DNA of 13,046 nt from Flavobacteriales bacterium. Lineage in GTDB: Bacteria > Bacteroidota > Bacteroidia > Flavobacteriales > Flavobacteriaceae. Made by a program: the position numbers and the translations under genes. Below are positions 6,727 through 13,046 of this stretch, piece after piece. Each line of letters starts with the position of its first letter. Positions within the stretch are counted from its first letter, which is position 1. The DNA is taken from NCBI GenBank assembly GCA_027031025.1, contig JALVEJ010000096.1:1-13046 (forward strand), given 5' to 3'. A model generated the notes under the pieces. That model was given only the letters and a program-made list of their open reading frames with translations. It was not told where the DNA came from and did not search any database.

Positions 6727-7649
6727 TGTCGTTTTATGCTCCCGGAAAATTGATGATTAGCGGCGAATATGTCGTATTAGATGGTGCCTTGGCACTGGCA
6801 ATTCCAACCGCCGGTTACGGTCAAAATTTGCAAGTTGATAAACATCCGGCTGACAACCATCGTTGGGAGAGCTATGATGTCAACGGGAAATGGTTTGAAG
6901 CTGTTTTTTCAAAAGATTTAAATCAAATCATCACAACAAGTAACAAACCGCAAGCTGTTATTATTCAACAACTTTTGCAATTTATTAAACGTCAAAAACC
7001 GCAATTGTTTCAACACTCTAAATATTTTAAAACAAACTTAAATTTTAACCGGTTTTGGGGTTTGGGTTCATCATCAAGTTTGATAGCATTGCTTGCCAAA
7101 TGGTCAGGTGTGTCTGCTTTTGATTTGCTTAACATTAGTTTTGGCGGTAGCGGTTACGACGTGGCAGTTGCTATGCAAAATCAAGCTATTCTATATCATT
7201 TATCTGGCAGAAAACAATCTGGCGCTCCGGTTTACCGGGAACAGTATCCGGTTTGGCAAGTGGTTAATTTTCAACCGGTTTTTGCTAAAAATCTGTTTCT
7301 TATTTATTTAAATATCAAACAAAATAGCCGCAAGGAAATCCAAAATTATCAATATAAAAAAGTAACGCCGGCACAAGTCAAAACCATTTCAAAAATCAGT
7401 CAAGACATTCTACAATGTCAAAGTTTAGAAGGATTTGAAAGGCTTATCGACCAACACGAACAAATTATTAGCCGGATTTTAAAGCGTCCCATGGTGCAGC
7501 AAGCATTTTTTGATGATTATCCGGGACAAATCAAAAGTTTAGGGGCTTGGGGGGGTGATTTTATCATGGCAACCCGGCAAGAAGCACCGGATTATTTCCG
7601 GTCAAAAGGTTATCATCAAATTATTTGTTTAAAAGACATATTGGGCTAA
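6726..7649 (+). CDS. GYDIA-type GHMP kinase (mevalonate-kinase-like)
   Basis: This 307-aa protein is a member of the GHMP small-molecule kinase superfamily, cytoplasmic. The substrate-side N-terminus APGKLMISGEYVVLDG (5-20) is typical, the ATP-binding loop is GLGSSSS (112-118), and the Bacteroidota subfamily motif is GSGYDVA (141-147), where most members have GYDIA. A C-terminal glycine-rich motif GAWGGDF (273-279) corresponds to motif 3. Proteins of this subgroup are usually linked to the mevalonate route to isoprenoids, so a mevalonate or phosphomevalonate kinase role is likely, but the exact substrate is not proven. It starts with TAATG overlap on the hydrolase gene and ends with the same overlap onto mutY, implying translational coupling. 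Confidence 0.85.
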   Translation: MSFYAPGKLMISGEYVVLDGALALAIPTAGYGQNLQVDKHPADNHRWESYDVNGKWFEAVFSKDLNQIITTSNKPQAVIIQQLLQFIKRQKPQLFQHSKYFKTNLNFNRFWGLGSSSSLIALLAKWSGVSAFDLLNISFGGSGYDVAVAMQNQAILYHLSGRKQSGAPVYREQYPVWQVVNFQPVFAKNLFLIYLNIKQNSRKEIQNYQYKKVTPAQVKTISKISQDILQCQSLEGFERLIDQHEQIISRILKRPMVQQAFFDDYPGQIKSLGAWGGDFIMATRQEAPDYFRSKGYHQIICLKDILG

Positions 7650-8674
7650 TGGACACCGGAAAACTCTTGGAATGGTATCAACAAAATAAGCGTGACTTGC
7701 CTTGGCGACAAACCAAAGATCCGTATAAAGTTTGGTTATCTGAAATTATTTTACAACAAACCCAAGTTAAGCAAGGACTACCTTATTATCAAAAGTTTGT
7801 ATCGCATTATCCTACCATATTTGATTTGGCAGCCGCCGAAGAACAAGAAGTTTTAAACTTATGGCAAGGGTTGGGATATTATTCACGCGCCCGTAATTTA
7901 CACTACACGGCCAAGGATATCGTGACTAATTATCAAGGTGCATTTCCTAATACTTACAAAAAACTTTTAAAATTGAAAGGTGTCGGTAGTTATACGGCGG
8001 CAGCAATTGCATCATTTTGCTATAATGAACCGGTTGCCGTTCTAGACGGGAATGTTTTTCGTGTATTATCACGTTTGTATGGCGTAACAACACCAATTAA
8101 CACAACCGAAGGCAAAAAAGTATTTACCAAACTGGCACAACAAAACCTCAACTTGCAGCAACCGGGATTGTACAATCAAGCCATTATGGAATTTGGCGCT
8201 TTACATTGCAAGCCGTCCCAGCCAAAATGTGAAAATTGTCCGTTGGCAGTTAATTGTGTGGCATACCAAACAGGACAAACGACCGATTTGCCGGTTAAGT
8301 TGTCTAAAATTAAAGTTAAACAGCGTTATTTGCATTATTTTTTGGTGCAATGGCAAGACCGCATCATATTGGAAAAACGTGAAAATAAAGGTATTTGGCA
8401 AAATTTATATCAATTGCCTTTGATTGAGACCGGTAAACAAAATCGGATTTCGAAAGGAGAATTTGTGCAATTGTTTAACAAATACAAAATTGTTCCAATA
8501 GATAAACCGGTACAGATTGAAAAAACCATCCATAAGCTGACGCATCAGCATTTACATATTACGTTTTGGCAAGTGAAAAGCCTTAAAAAACCGGCTTTAA
8601 GCGTCTCAAAATCAACGCTAAAAGACTATCCGTTACCGGTTGTAATTGCTCGTTTTTTGGAGCGGTATTTGTGA
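7649..8674 (+). CDS. mutY: A/G-specific adenine DNA glycosylase MutY
   Basis: The enzyme removes adenine mispaired with 8-oxoguanine or guanine during base excision repair. The 341-aa protein has the helix-hairpin-helix glycosylase domain with catalytic Glu32 in SEIILQQTQV, the hairpin LKGVGSYTAAAIASF (108-122) and catalytic Asp133 in AVLDGNV. The iron-sulfur cluster cysteines are Cys187-x6-Cys194-x2-Cys197-x5-Cys203. Residues from about 225 form the NUDIX-like 8-oxoG-recognition domain; the F-S-H loop of characterised MutY proteins reads L-T-H here (297-299). The ATG at 7649 is preferred over an in-frame TTG at 7625 because it overlaps the kinase stop and fits the family start. It is the last gene of the operon. 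Confidence 0.95.
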   Translation: MDTGKLLEWYQQNKRDLPWRQTKDPYKVWLSEIILQQTQVKQGLPYYQKFVSHYPTIFDLAAAEEQEVLNLWQGLGYYSRARNLHYTAKDIVTNYQGAFPNTYKKLLKLKGVGSYTAAAIASFCYNEPVAVLDGNVFRVLSRLYGVTTPINTTEGKKVFTKLAQQNLNLQQPGLYNQAIMEFGALHCKPSQPKCENCPLAVNCVAYQTGQTTDLPVKLSKIKVKQRYLHYFLVQWQDRIILEKRENKGIWQNLYQLPLIETGKQNRISKGEFVQLFNKYKIVPIDKPVQIEKTIHKLTHQHLHITFWQVKSLKKPALSVSKSTLKDYPLPVVIARFLERYL

Positions 8675-8686
8675 AATTTTACAAAT

Positions 8687-8710
8687 AAATTGTCAGAAAA
8701 ACAATTTTTT
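8687..8710. terminator. Weak hairpin terminator between converging mutY and DUF4270 genes
   Basis: AAATTGT (8687-8693) pairs with ACAATTT (8701-8707) around a 7-nt loop, followed by TTT on the plus strand. It lies in the 34-bp gap between the two converging stops. The stem is AT-rich and therefore weak, but the position and T-run fit an intrinsic terminator for the mutY operon, possibly acting on both strands. Confidence 0.45.
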
Positions 8711-10274
8711 ACTCCGGGTCGGAATAATAAATTTTTAAAACCGGTTTTAAGGTCGTATTTGTGGATTGATTACCATAGAGTATCACGCCTTTAGGATTGT
8801 AAGCATCCGGATCTCTAAAAATGTCTTTTACTTTTAAGAATGTGTGTACATCACTGGTAACTCGTAAGCCCAATTTGACATTGGTTGAATCCCGTTTAAT
8901 GATATTTCTGATATGTCTTGTGATTCCGAATCTGTAATATTGATGCCCTTCTTTGTCGGTTTTTAGTTTACCGCTATATTCCTTATAGTCATTGTCAGGA
9001 AGATTTTCAGGTGCATTTAAGTCTGCTAAAATGTTGGAATTGTCATAGTCATAAAGGAATAACCGATAAGGTTGTGCCAACATATCGGCAGTTGCGGTTT
9101 CATCGACATAAAAATATAATTCTGCGCGGTTAATCAACCAGTCTTTTAATCGTAAGTCACGCAATTGTTGGTCGTCAAACAGCTGAATAACAGCTTCTGA
9201 GCCGGCTTCACCTTTTAACACAATTTCCATATCACCATTGATTAAATCGCTATTGTTCAAGGCGGTTTGGACGTAACTACTTAAATTGTTTTCATAGTGG
9301 TTCACAACAGTATTGCCCAATTTCATGGTTATTTCCTTGTAAACAGTCTTAACAGTGTCATCGGAAGTGTCGTTGGGGGTGTCGTTATCATCGGTTTGTT
9401 CTTCGGTGTATTGTACCAAAATTTTGGCTTTATTAAATGGCAATTGCATCAATAAACCTTCACCATTGTCACTGATAGCTTCCATATAAATGCCTCTGAA
9501 ATAATCTTTAAACTTTTCTGTATTGCTCAAAACATCTTCTCCCGAATGGTCAAATATTTTTTGTCTGAAAAATGTGGTATCCAGTTTGATAACCATATGC
9601 GGTTCTAAGGAATCTTTAACTATCTTTTCATTGTTATCATCCAATTTAAAACTACCGTCTTCTTCACGTTGGTAAGTGATGTAAGCATCGTTGCTAACAT
9701 TAAAACCAATGGTGTCAGCTATCATAGTCGATTTGTAGGGATTAAAATCAAAATCAGAATAGTAGTGTCGTCTGGCTTCTAAATTGGTATCCGGGTCAAA
9801 GGAAGGCAAAAGATAAGTTTGCTCAAAAATCTTTATTTCAAATTTATGACTGCCGAATATAGAGTCCAATACATAAACTTTATCGCCGTTTACAACTTTG
9901 GTATGCGAAAAATAAGGCACCAGAAGTTTAGCCCCAAGCAATTTGACATTGTCACCGAATGCTTGACTAAATTTGGCGGCATCGGGCAAAATATCAGTGA
10001 CAACATCCGCTTTAAGCGTCCCGAATTTGTTGTCTTTATAAATACCTAAGGAGGCAATAGGCAAATTGCTACCGGCAATACTCGCAGATCCGGTACTCAT
10101 CACTTTTTCAACACGTTGGTCATATATTCTAACCAAACCGTCTTGATACAATTCGCCTTTAAATAAAGGTTTGTCAATCAAATTGTTACCTATGGTTGTA
10201 AAATCTTTTTTACAGGAAATATTTAGTATAACTGCCAATAGCAGCACAATGATACTTTTTTGTTTAGTCAACAT
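8709..10274 (-). CDS. DUF4270-family lipoprotein
   Basis: This 521-aa protein begins with a lipoprotein signal, MLTKQKSIIVLLLAVILNIS then Cys21. The residues after the cysteine (KKDF) are a lysine-acid pattern like lipoprotein surface-export signals in Bacteroidota, so it may sit on the outer membrane, possibly cell-surface exposed. The mature part starts TTIGNNLIDKPLF and has beta-rich, Asp/Asn-rich sequence, matching the large, uncharacterised DUF4270 family; the end KGVILYGNQSTNTTLKPVLKIYYSDPE is typical. An acidic stretch (EEQTDDNDTPNDTSDDT) lies mid-protein. It is downstream of the GT5-like gene by 36 bp on the same strand, and I recall this pairing as common in flavobacteria. No enzymatic motif is visible; function unknown. 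Confidence 0.85.
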   Translation of the reverse strand: MLTKQKSIIVLLLAVILNISCKKDFTTIGNNLIDKPLFKGELYQDGLVRIYDQRVEKVMSTGSASIAGSNLPIASLGIYKDNKFGTLKADVVTDILPDAAKFSQAFGDNVKLLGAKLLVPYFSHTKVVNGDKVYVLDSIFGSHKFEIKIFEQTYLLPSFDPDTNLEARRHYYSDFDFNPYKSTMIADTIGFNVSNDAYITYQREEDGSFKLDDNNEKIVKDSLEPHMVIKLDTTFFRQKIFDHSGEDVLSNTEKFKDYFRGIYMEAISDNGEGLLMQLPFNKAKILVQYTEEQTDDNDTPNDTSDDTVKTVYKEITMKLGNTVVNHYENNLSSYVQTALNNSDLINGDMEIVLKGEAGSEAVIQLFDDQQLRDLRLKDWLINRAELYFYVDETATADMLAQPYRLFLYDYDNSNILADLNAPENLPDNDYKEYSGKLKTDKEGHQYYRFGITRHIRNIIKRDSTNVKLGLRVTSDVHTFLKVKDIFRDPDAYNPKGVILYGNQSTNTTLKPVLKIYYSDPE

Positions 10275-10310
10275 AAAATTTTTCTTTTTTAATACGATTA
10301 ATGTCAGCCA

Positions 10311-11141
10311 TTAATTGGCAGGAGATTTTTCGCCAAAGGCTTCGATGATTCTGGTTTTTAATTCGTTTTCATTTTCGTCCAAATCTATATCGGAAACATT
10401 GATAACATCCAAATCTTTTCCTTCCAGATGCCGGGCTATGGCTTCCGGCATATTTTTGGTTCGCACAATGACGCCATCGGCTAAATCAATAGCATTTTTA
10501 AGTAGATTTATTTCAGTAGGCTCTTTGTATTTTTCAATAAATTCTTGGGGCAGTTCGTCAAAAATTAATTTATCTTTTAAGTTTTCGGACATGGGTTTTT
10601 CAAAAGTTTCATCCGATAAAACCATATAAATTTTACTATCGTGAAATAAAGGTTCGTTTTTGTAATAGGTTTTGATATATAACGGCAACAAACTTGAAAA
10701 CCAATCAAATACCAAGATATAATCGGGTCGCCATTTGAGTTTTTTAACCGTTTCGACCACGCCTTTGGTAAAAAACACCGCTCTGCCGTCATTATCTTCA
10801 AACAACTGGTTGTCATCATCGGCAAAAACAGCTTTACGCTTAAAAAACTCATCATTATCAATAAAATAGACTTGCATGCGTTCTTTGGGGATGGAAGCTA
10901 CTTTTATAATCAAAGGCATATCGTCATCATTGATCACGATATTGACGCCCGAGAGCCGAATCACTTCGTGCAACTGGTGCTTCCGTTCGTTGACTGTGCC
11001 GAAACGGGGCATAAACATTCTGATTTGGCTACCTTTACTATTGGCGGAACGGGCTATTTTGTATGCCAAATTAGCGGTATCGTTATGGCTCATATACGGA
11101 TAAATACCCGACGAAGCTATTAAAAAGTTTTTAGATTTCAT
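10311..11141 (-). CDS. Truncated GT5-like protein ('glycogen/starch synthase' homologue)
   Basis: This 276-aa protein resembles only the N-terminal Rossmann domain of GT5 glycogen/starch synthases, which are normally about 470-500 aa with a second domain. Matching segments are residues 39-48 (QIRMFMPRFG), VYFIDNDEFF (91-100), the DN-GRAVFF region (117-124) and WRPDYILVFDW (137-147). Residues needed by active enzymes are missing: the K-T-G-G-L ADP-glucose loop is replaced by YPYMSHNDTANL (14-25), and the His-x-x-Asp-Trp motif is V-F-D-W. It is therefore unlikely to make glycogen; a regulatory or binding role is inference. The ATG at 11141 follows an exact -7 box by 25 bp, and an in-frame TTG at 11177 is rejected. 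It is divergent from panC and upstream of the DUF4270 gene. Confidence 0.8.
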   Translation of the reverse strand: MKSKNFLIASSGIYPYMSHNDTANLAYKIARSANSKGSQIRMFMPRFGTVNERKHQLHEVIRLSGVNIVINDDDMPLIIKVASIPKERMQVYFIDNDEFFKRKAVFADDDNQLFEDNDGRAVFFTKGVVETVKKLKWRPDYILVFDWFSSLLPLYIKTYYKNEPLFHDSKIYMVLSDETFEKPMSENLKDKLIFDELPQEFIEKYKEPTEINLLKNAIDLADGVIVRTKNMPEAIARHLEGKDLDVINVSDIDLDENENELKTRIIEAFGEKSPAN

Positions 11142-11166
11142 AAAACCAAGGCTTGTTATTGATTTA

Positions 11167-11174
11167 CAAAGATA
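11167..11174 (-). promoter_or_regulatory. -7 promoter box of the GT5-like/DUF4270 pair
   Basis: On the minus strand this reads TATCTTTG, an exact TAnnTTTG, with the ATG 25 bp downstream. It is separated by 13 bp from the oppositely oriented panC -7 box. No well-spaced -33 TTG is seen. Confidence 0.5.
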
Positions 11175-11184
11175 CAAAATTTTG
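11175..11184. promoter_or_regulatory. 10-bp palindrome between divergent -7 boxes
   Basis: CAAAATTTTG is a perfect palindrome placed between the -7 box of the GT5-like gene and that of panC. It could bind a dimeric regulator acting on both promoters, but it is short and AT-rich enough to occur by chance. Confidence 0.25.
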
Positions 11185-11187
11185 ATG

Positions 11188-11195
11188 TATATTTG
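11188..11195 (+). promoter_or_regulatory. -7 promoter box of panC
   Basis: TATATTTG is an exact TAnnTTTG, 38 bp before the panC ATG. The -33 region would fall over the opposing promoter's -7 box; no TTG at normal spacing is present. Confidence 0.5.
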
Positions 11196-11233
11196 AAGCT
11201 CATCAACCTGGGTTGCTAGTTAAATTTTTCATA

Positions 11234-12097
11234 ATGAAAGTATTCCGCAATAAAAAAGAGCTTAAAAATCATATCAAATCACTCAAAAATCAAGGAAAAT
11301 CTATTGGTTTTGTGCCGACCATGGGTGCCTTACATCAAGGGCATTTAGCTTTGGTCAAAAATTCACTAAAAGACAATGATGTTACGGTTGTCAGTATATT
11401 TGTCAATCCGACGCAGTTTGATAATCCGGATGATTTAAAAAAATATCCGCGTACTTTTGAAACGGATTTGTCATTACTGAAAGAACTATCTCCCGAAATC
11501 ATCATATTTTATCCCGATGCAGAAGATTTTTATGACGGGAAAATTCAAAGTGAACATTTTGATTTTGACGGCTTGGAAAATGAAATGGAAGGTAAACACC
11601 GTCCGGGGCATTTTGACGGCGTTGGTACGGTAGTCAAAAAGTTGTTTGAAGTAGTGCAACCCGACAGGGCTTATTTTGGCGAAAAAGATTTTCAACAATT
11701 ACAAATTATCAAAAAATTGGTCGAAAAACAGCAAATGCCTATTGAAATTATTCCGATACCCATTTATCGCGAACCGGATGGCTTAGCCATGAGCTCGCGT
11801 AACCGTCGCCTGACGCAACATCATAGAGCGGCGGCACCTTTTATTTATCAAGTATTGAAACAAAGCAAGGTGTTGTTTGAAAAAGAACCAATTGATACGG
11901 TCAAAAATTTTGTCAGTAAGGCTATTGAGGCACATCCTTATTTAGAATTGGAATATTTCGAAATAGCCGAGGAACAAACCCTAAAACCGGCAACTAAAAA
12001 AATAACCGGTAACAAATACCGTGGGTTTATCGTTGTATATGCAGGAGAAATTCGATTGATTGATAATATTGAATTGAGGAGTGAGGAAAAATTTTAA
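11234..12097 (+). CDS. panC: Pantothenate synthetase (pantoate-beta-alanine ligase)
   Basis: The enzyme makes pantothenate from pantoate, beta-alanine and ATP, in the coenzyme A pathway. The 287-aa protein is near the usual 280. Nucleotidyltransferase-fold motifs are VPTMGALHQGH (27-37, the HIGH-type motif), SIFVNPTQF (54-62), HRPGHFDGVGTVVKKLF (122-138), YFGEKDFQQLQ (147-157) and the KMSKS-like MSSRN (186-190). The ATG at 11234 is chosen over an in-frame TTG at 11213 because MKVFRNKKEL is a normal family start. The family-like end RLIDNI is followed by a short tail ending RSEEKF, encoded by GAATTGAGGAGTGAGG, which resembles the repeat head found nearby. No panD follows. Confidence 0.95.
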   Translation: MKVFRNKKELKNHIKSLKNQGKSIGFVPTMGALHQGHLALVKNSLKDNDVTVVSIFVNPTQFDNPDDLKKYPRTFETDLSLLKELSPEIIIFYPDAEDFYDGKIQSEHFDFDGLENEMEGKHRPGHFDGVGTVVKKLFEVVQPDRAYFGEKDFQQLQIIKKLVEKQQMPIEIIPIPIYREPDGLAMSSRNRRLTQHHRAAAPFIYQVLKQSKVLFEKEPIDTVKNFVSKAIEAHPYLELEYFEIAEEQTLKPATKKITGNKYRGFIVVYAGEIRLIDNIELRSEEKF

Positions 12098-12135
12098 AAT
12101 TATGAAAAAATACCAAACTTAATAACATATAAAAT

Positions 12136-12414
12136 CCCCAATTCCTCAAATAAAAAGCAGAAATTTTAAATGAAGTAGAAAAAAGCATCAGTGAAGAAAA
12201 CAAACTTTGAAGCAATATAAATCCTCAATTCCTCAAACTATATGCAGCAGTAAAGTATAAAGCAGTAAACAAACCTCAAAGAACCTAATAAACTATGAAG
12301 CAGATAAAATCCTCTTTTTCTCAAATAAAAAGCAGAATTATAATTCGTAGTACAAATTAATAATCCAAAAAACGAATTTTACAATGAACTACAACAAATC
12401 TTCAATTCCTCAAA
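12136..12414 (-). repeat. Repeat block B: degenerate ~88-bp units, reverse orientation
   Basis: On the minus strand four heads begin at 12414, 12325, 12237 and 12150, spacings 89, 88 and 87 bp. Heads at 12414, 12237 and 12150 follow TTTGAGGAATTGAGGA with at most one change; the head at 12325 is altered (TTTGAGAAAAAGAGGA) but its body matches best, with TGCTTCATAGTTTATT identical over 15 bases to unit 5341 of block A. A mid-unit TTTGAGG and recurring CTGCTTTA mark a second half. The block fills the panC-ABC gap and overlaps the first ten codons of the ABC gene. A related head in the other orientation lies at the end of panC (12071-12086). Confidence 0.85.
12295..12360 (+). other. Tiny open frame inside repeat block B
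   Basis: A 21-codon frame starting MKQIKSSFSQ begins at the ATG of the CTATGAAGC box of the 12325 unit. The ABC ATPase starts at the equivalent place one unit later (MNYNKSSIPQ). No evidence for translation exists; it is recorded because it shows that the repeat box carries a start codon in this reading direction. Confidence 0.25.
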
Positions 12415-13046
12415 ATAATCCTGTCATAGAACTCAAAGATATTCAACGCCATTTTAAAATGGGTAATGAAACCGTTAAAGCCCTCCGTGGGATTAATCTA
12501 AACATTGATCGCGGGGAATATGTTGCCTTAATGGGACCTTCGGGAAGTGGTAAATCGACTTTAATGAATATTATCGGGGCATTGGACACGCCGACTTCGG
12601 GCAAATACCGGCTCAATGGACAGGAAGTCGAAAAATTAAGCGATAACGAACTGGCTAAAATCCGGAATAAAGAAATCGGGTTTGTCTTTCAGACTTTTAA
12701 TCTGCTACCGCGAACCACAGCACTGGACAATGTGGCGCTGCCATTGGTATATGCCGGCAAGCCCAAAGCCCAACGAACCGAACGCGCCAAAGAAGTTTTA
12801 AAAACCGTCGGGCTTGCCGACCGTATGACGCACAAACCCAATGAGTTATCCGGTGGACAACGCCAACGCGTTGCCGTAGCCCGTGCACTGGTTAACAATC
12901 CGTCTATCATTTTAGCCGATGAACCCACCGGAAACCTCGACTCTAAAACGTCTGAAGAAATTATGGAACTTTTTGACGACTTGCACCGCAAAGGACACAC
13001 CATTGTGTTGGTGACTCACGAGGAAGACATTGCCGAACATGCCAAA
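12384..13046 (+). CDS. ABC transporter ATP-binding protein, LolD/MacB type (3' end cut)
   Basis: The first 221 residues of an ATPase subunit that, in this family, powers FtsX/MacB-like permeases for lipoprotein release or export across the inner membrane. All nucleotide-binding motifs are present: Walker A GPSGSGKST (51-59), Q-loop Gln103 in FVFQTFNLLP, signature LSGGQRQRVAVARAL (155-169), Walker B IILADEPTGNLD (175-186) and the switch His212 in VTHEED. Family members are about 225-240 aa, so only a few residues lie beyond the window. The ATG at 12384 is the only in-frame start between a stop at 12348 and the conserved PVIELKDI. Residues 1-12 (MNYNKSSIPQNN) are repeat-derived. The permease partner is not in the window. 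Confidence 0.9.
   Translation, partial: MNYNKSSIPQNNPVIELKDIQRHFKMGNETVKALRGINLNIDRGEYVALMGPSGSGKSTLMNIIGALDTPTSGKYRLNGQEVEKLSDNELAKIRNKEIGFVFQTFNLLPRTTALDNVALPLVYAGKPKAQRTERAKEVLKTVGLADRMTHKPNELSGGQRQRVAVARALVNNPSIILADEPTGNLDSKTSEEIMELFDDLHRKGHTIVLVTHEEDIAEHAK

Noticed and set aside
10315..10629. Plus-strand open frame inside the GT5-like gene
   Set aside because: Ser/Phe-rich mirror of the acidic C-terminus of the minus-strand gene, with no start context or domain.
12098..12135. Terminator directly after panC
   Set aside because: No hairpin followed by a T-run is present; the inverted head pair downstream is followed by A-rich sequence.
5341..12414. Inverted repeat blocks as substrates for inversion of the ~6.5-kb segment between them
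   Set aside because: The orientation is right, but identity is limited to runs of about 16-20 bases in diverged units, too short for efficient homologous recombination, and no site-specific recombinase is nearby.
12689..13003. Minus-strand open frames across the ABC gene
   Set aside because: The plus strand carries all ABC motifs in one uninterrupted frame; the antisense translations resemble nothing.

Overview
The window is AT-rich DNA (roughly 35-40% GC by eye) from a member of the Bacteroidota, most likely a flavobacterium-like lineage. The evidence is the set of clade-typical genes (a DUF4270 lipoprotein, a truncated 'glycogen/starch synthase' divergent from panC, and a GYDIA-type GHMP kinase), several exact copies of the Bacteroidota -7 promoter box TAnnTTTG a short distance before chosen start codons, and A-rich leaders instead of Shine-Dalgarno sites.

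Layout. 1-1920: an etfB-etfA pair encoding electron transfer flavoprotein, with an 18-bp palindrome and a -7 box upstream and a strong hairpin terminator downstream. 1938-5304: three leftward genes, a serine-type glutaminase (glsA), a very small beta-carbonic-anhydrase-like protein, and an exported TPR protein. 5305-5826: a gene-free stretch filled with degenerate ~88-bp repeats and a palindromic element. 5827-8674: three rightward genes joined by TAATG stop/start overlaps (an AstE/AspA-type zinc hydrolase, a GYDIA-type GHMP kinase, and mutY). 8709-11141: a leftward pair, a GT5-like protein lacking its catalytic features followed by a DUF4270 lipoprotein. This pair is divergent from panC (11234-12097) across promoters that appear to overlap. 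12098-12414: a second block of the ~88-bp repeat in the opposite orientation. It runs into the start of a LolD/MacB-type ABC ATPase gene (from 12384) that is cut by the window end.

Most genes are ordinary housekeeping functions: electron transfer, glutamine hydrolysis, a mevalonate-type kinase, DNA repair, pantothenate synthesis and an ABC exporter. The most unusual feature is the repeat family. Seven full or partial units lie in two intergenic blocks about 6.5 kb apart at 86-91 bp spacing. Each unit looks like two related ~44-bp halves. A conserved box in the unit reads CTATGAAGC on one strand and so supplies ATG codons. The ABC ATPase starts at such an ATG and its first dozen residues are repeat-encoded; the end of panC is probably repeat-derived too; and false upstream starts for the TPR and hydrolase genes arise from the same repeats.
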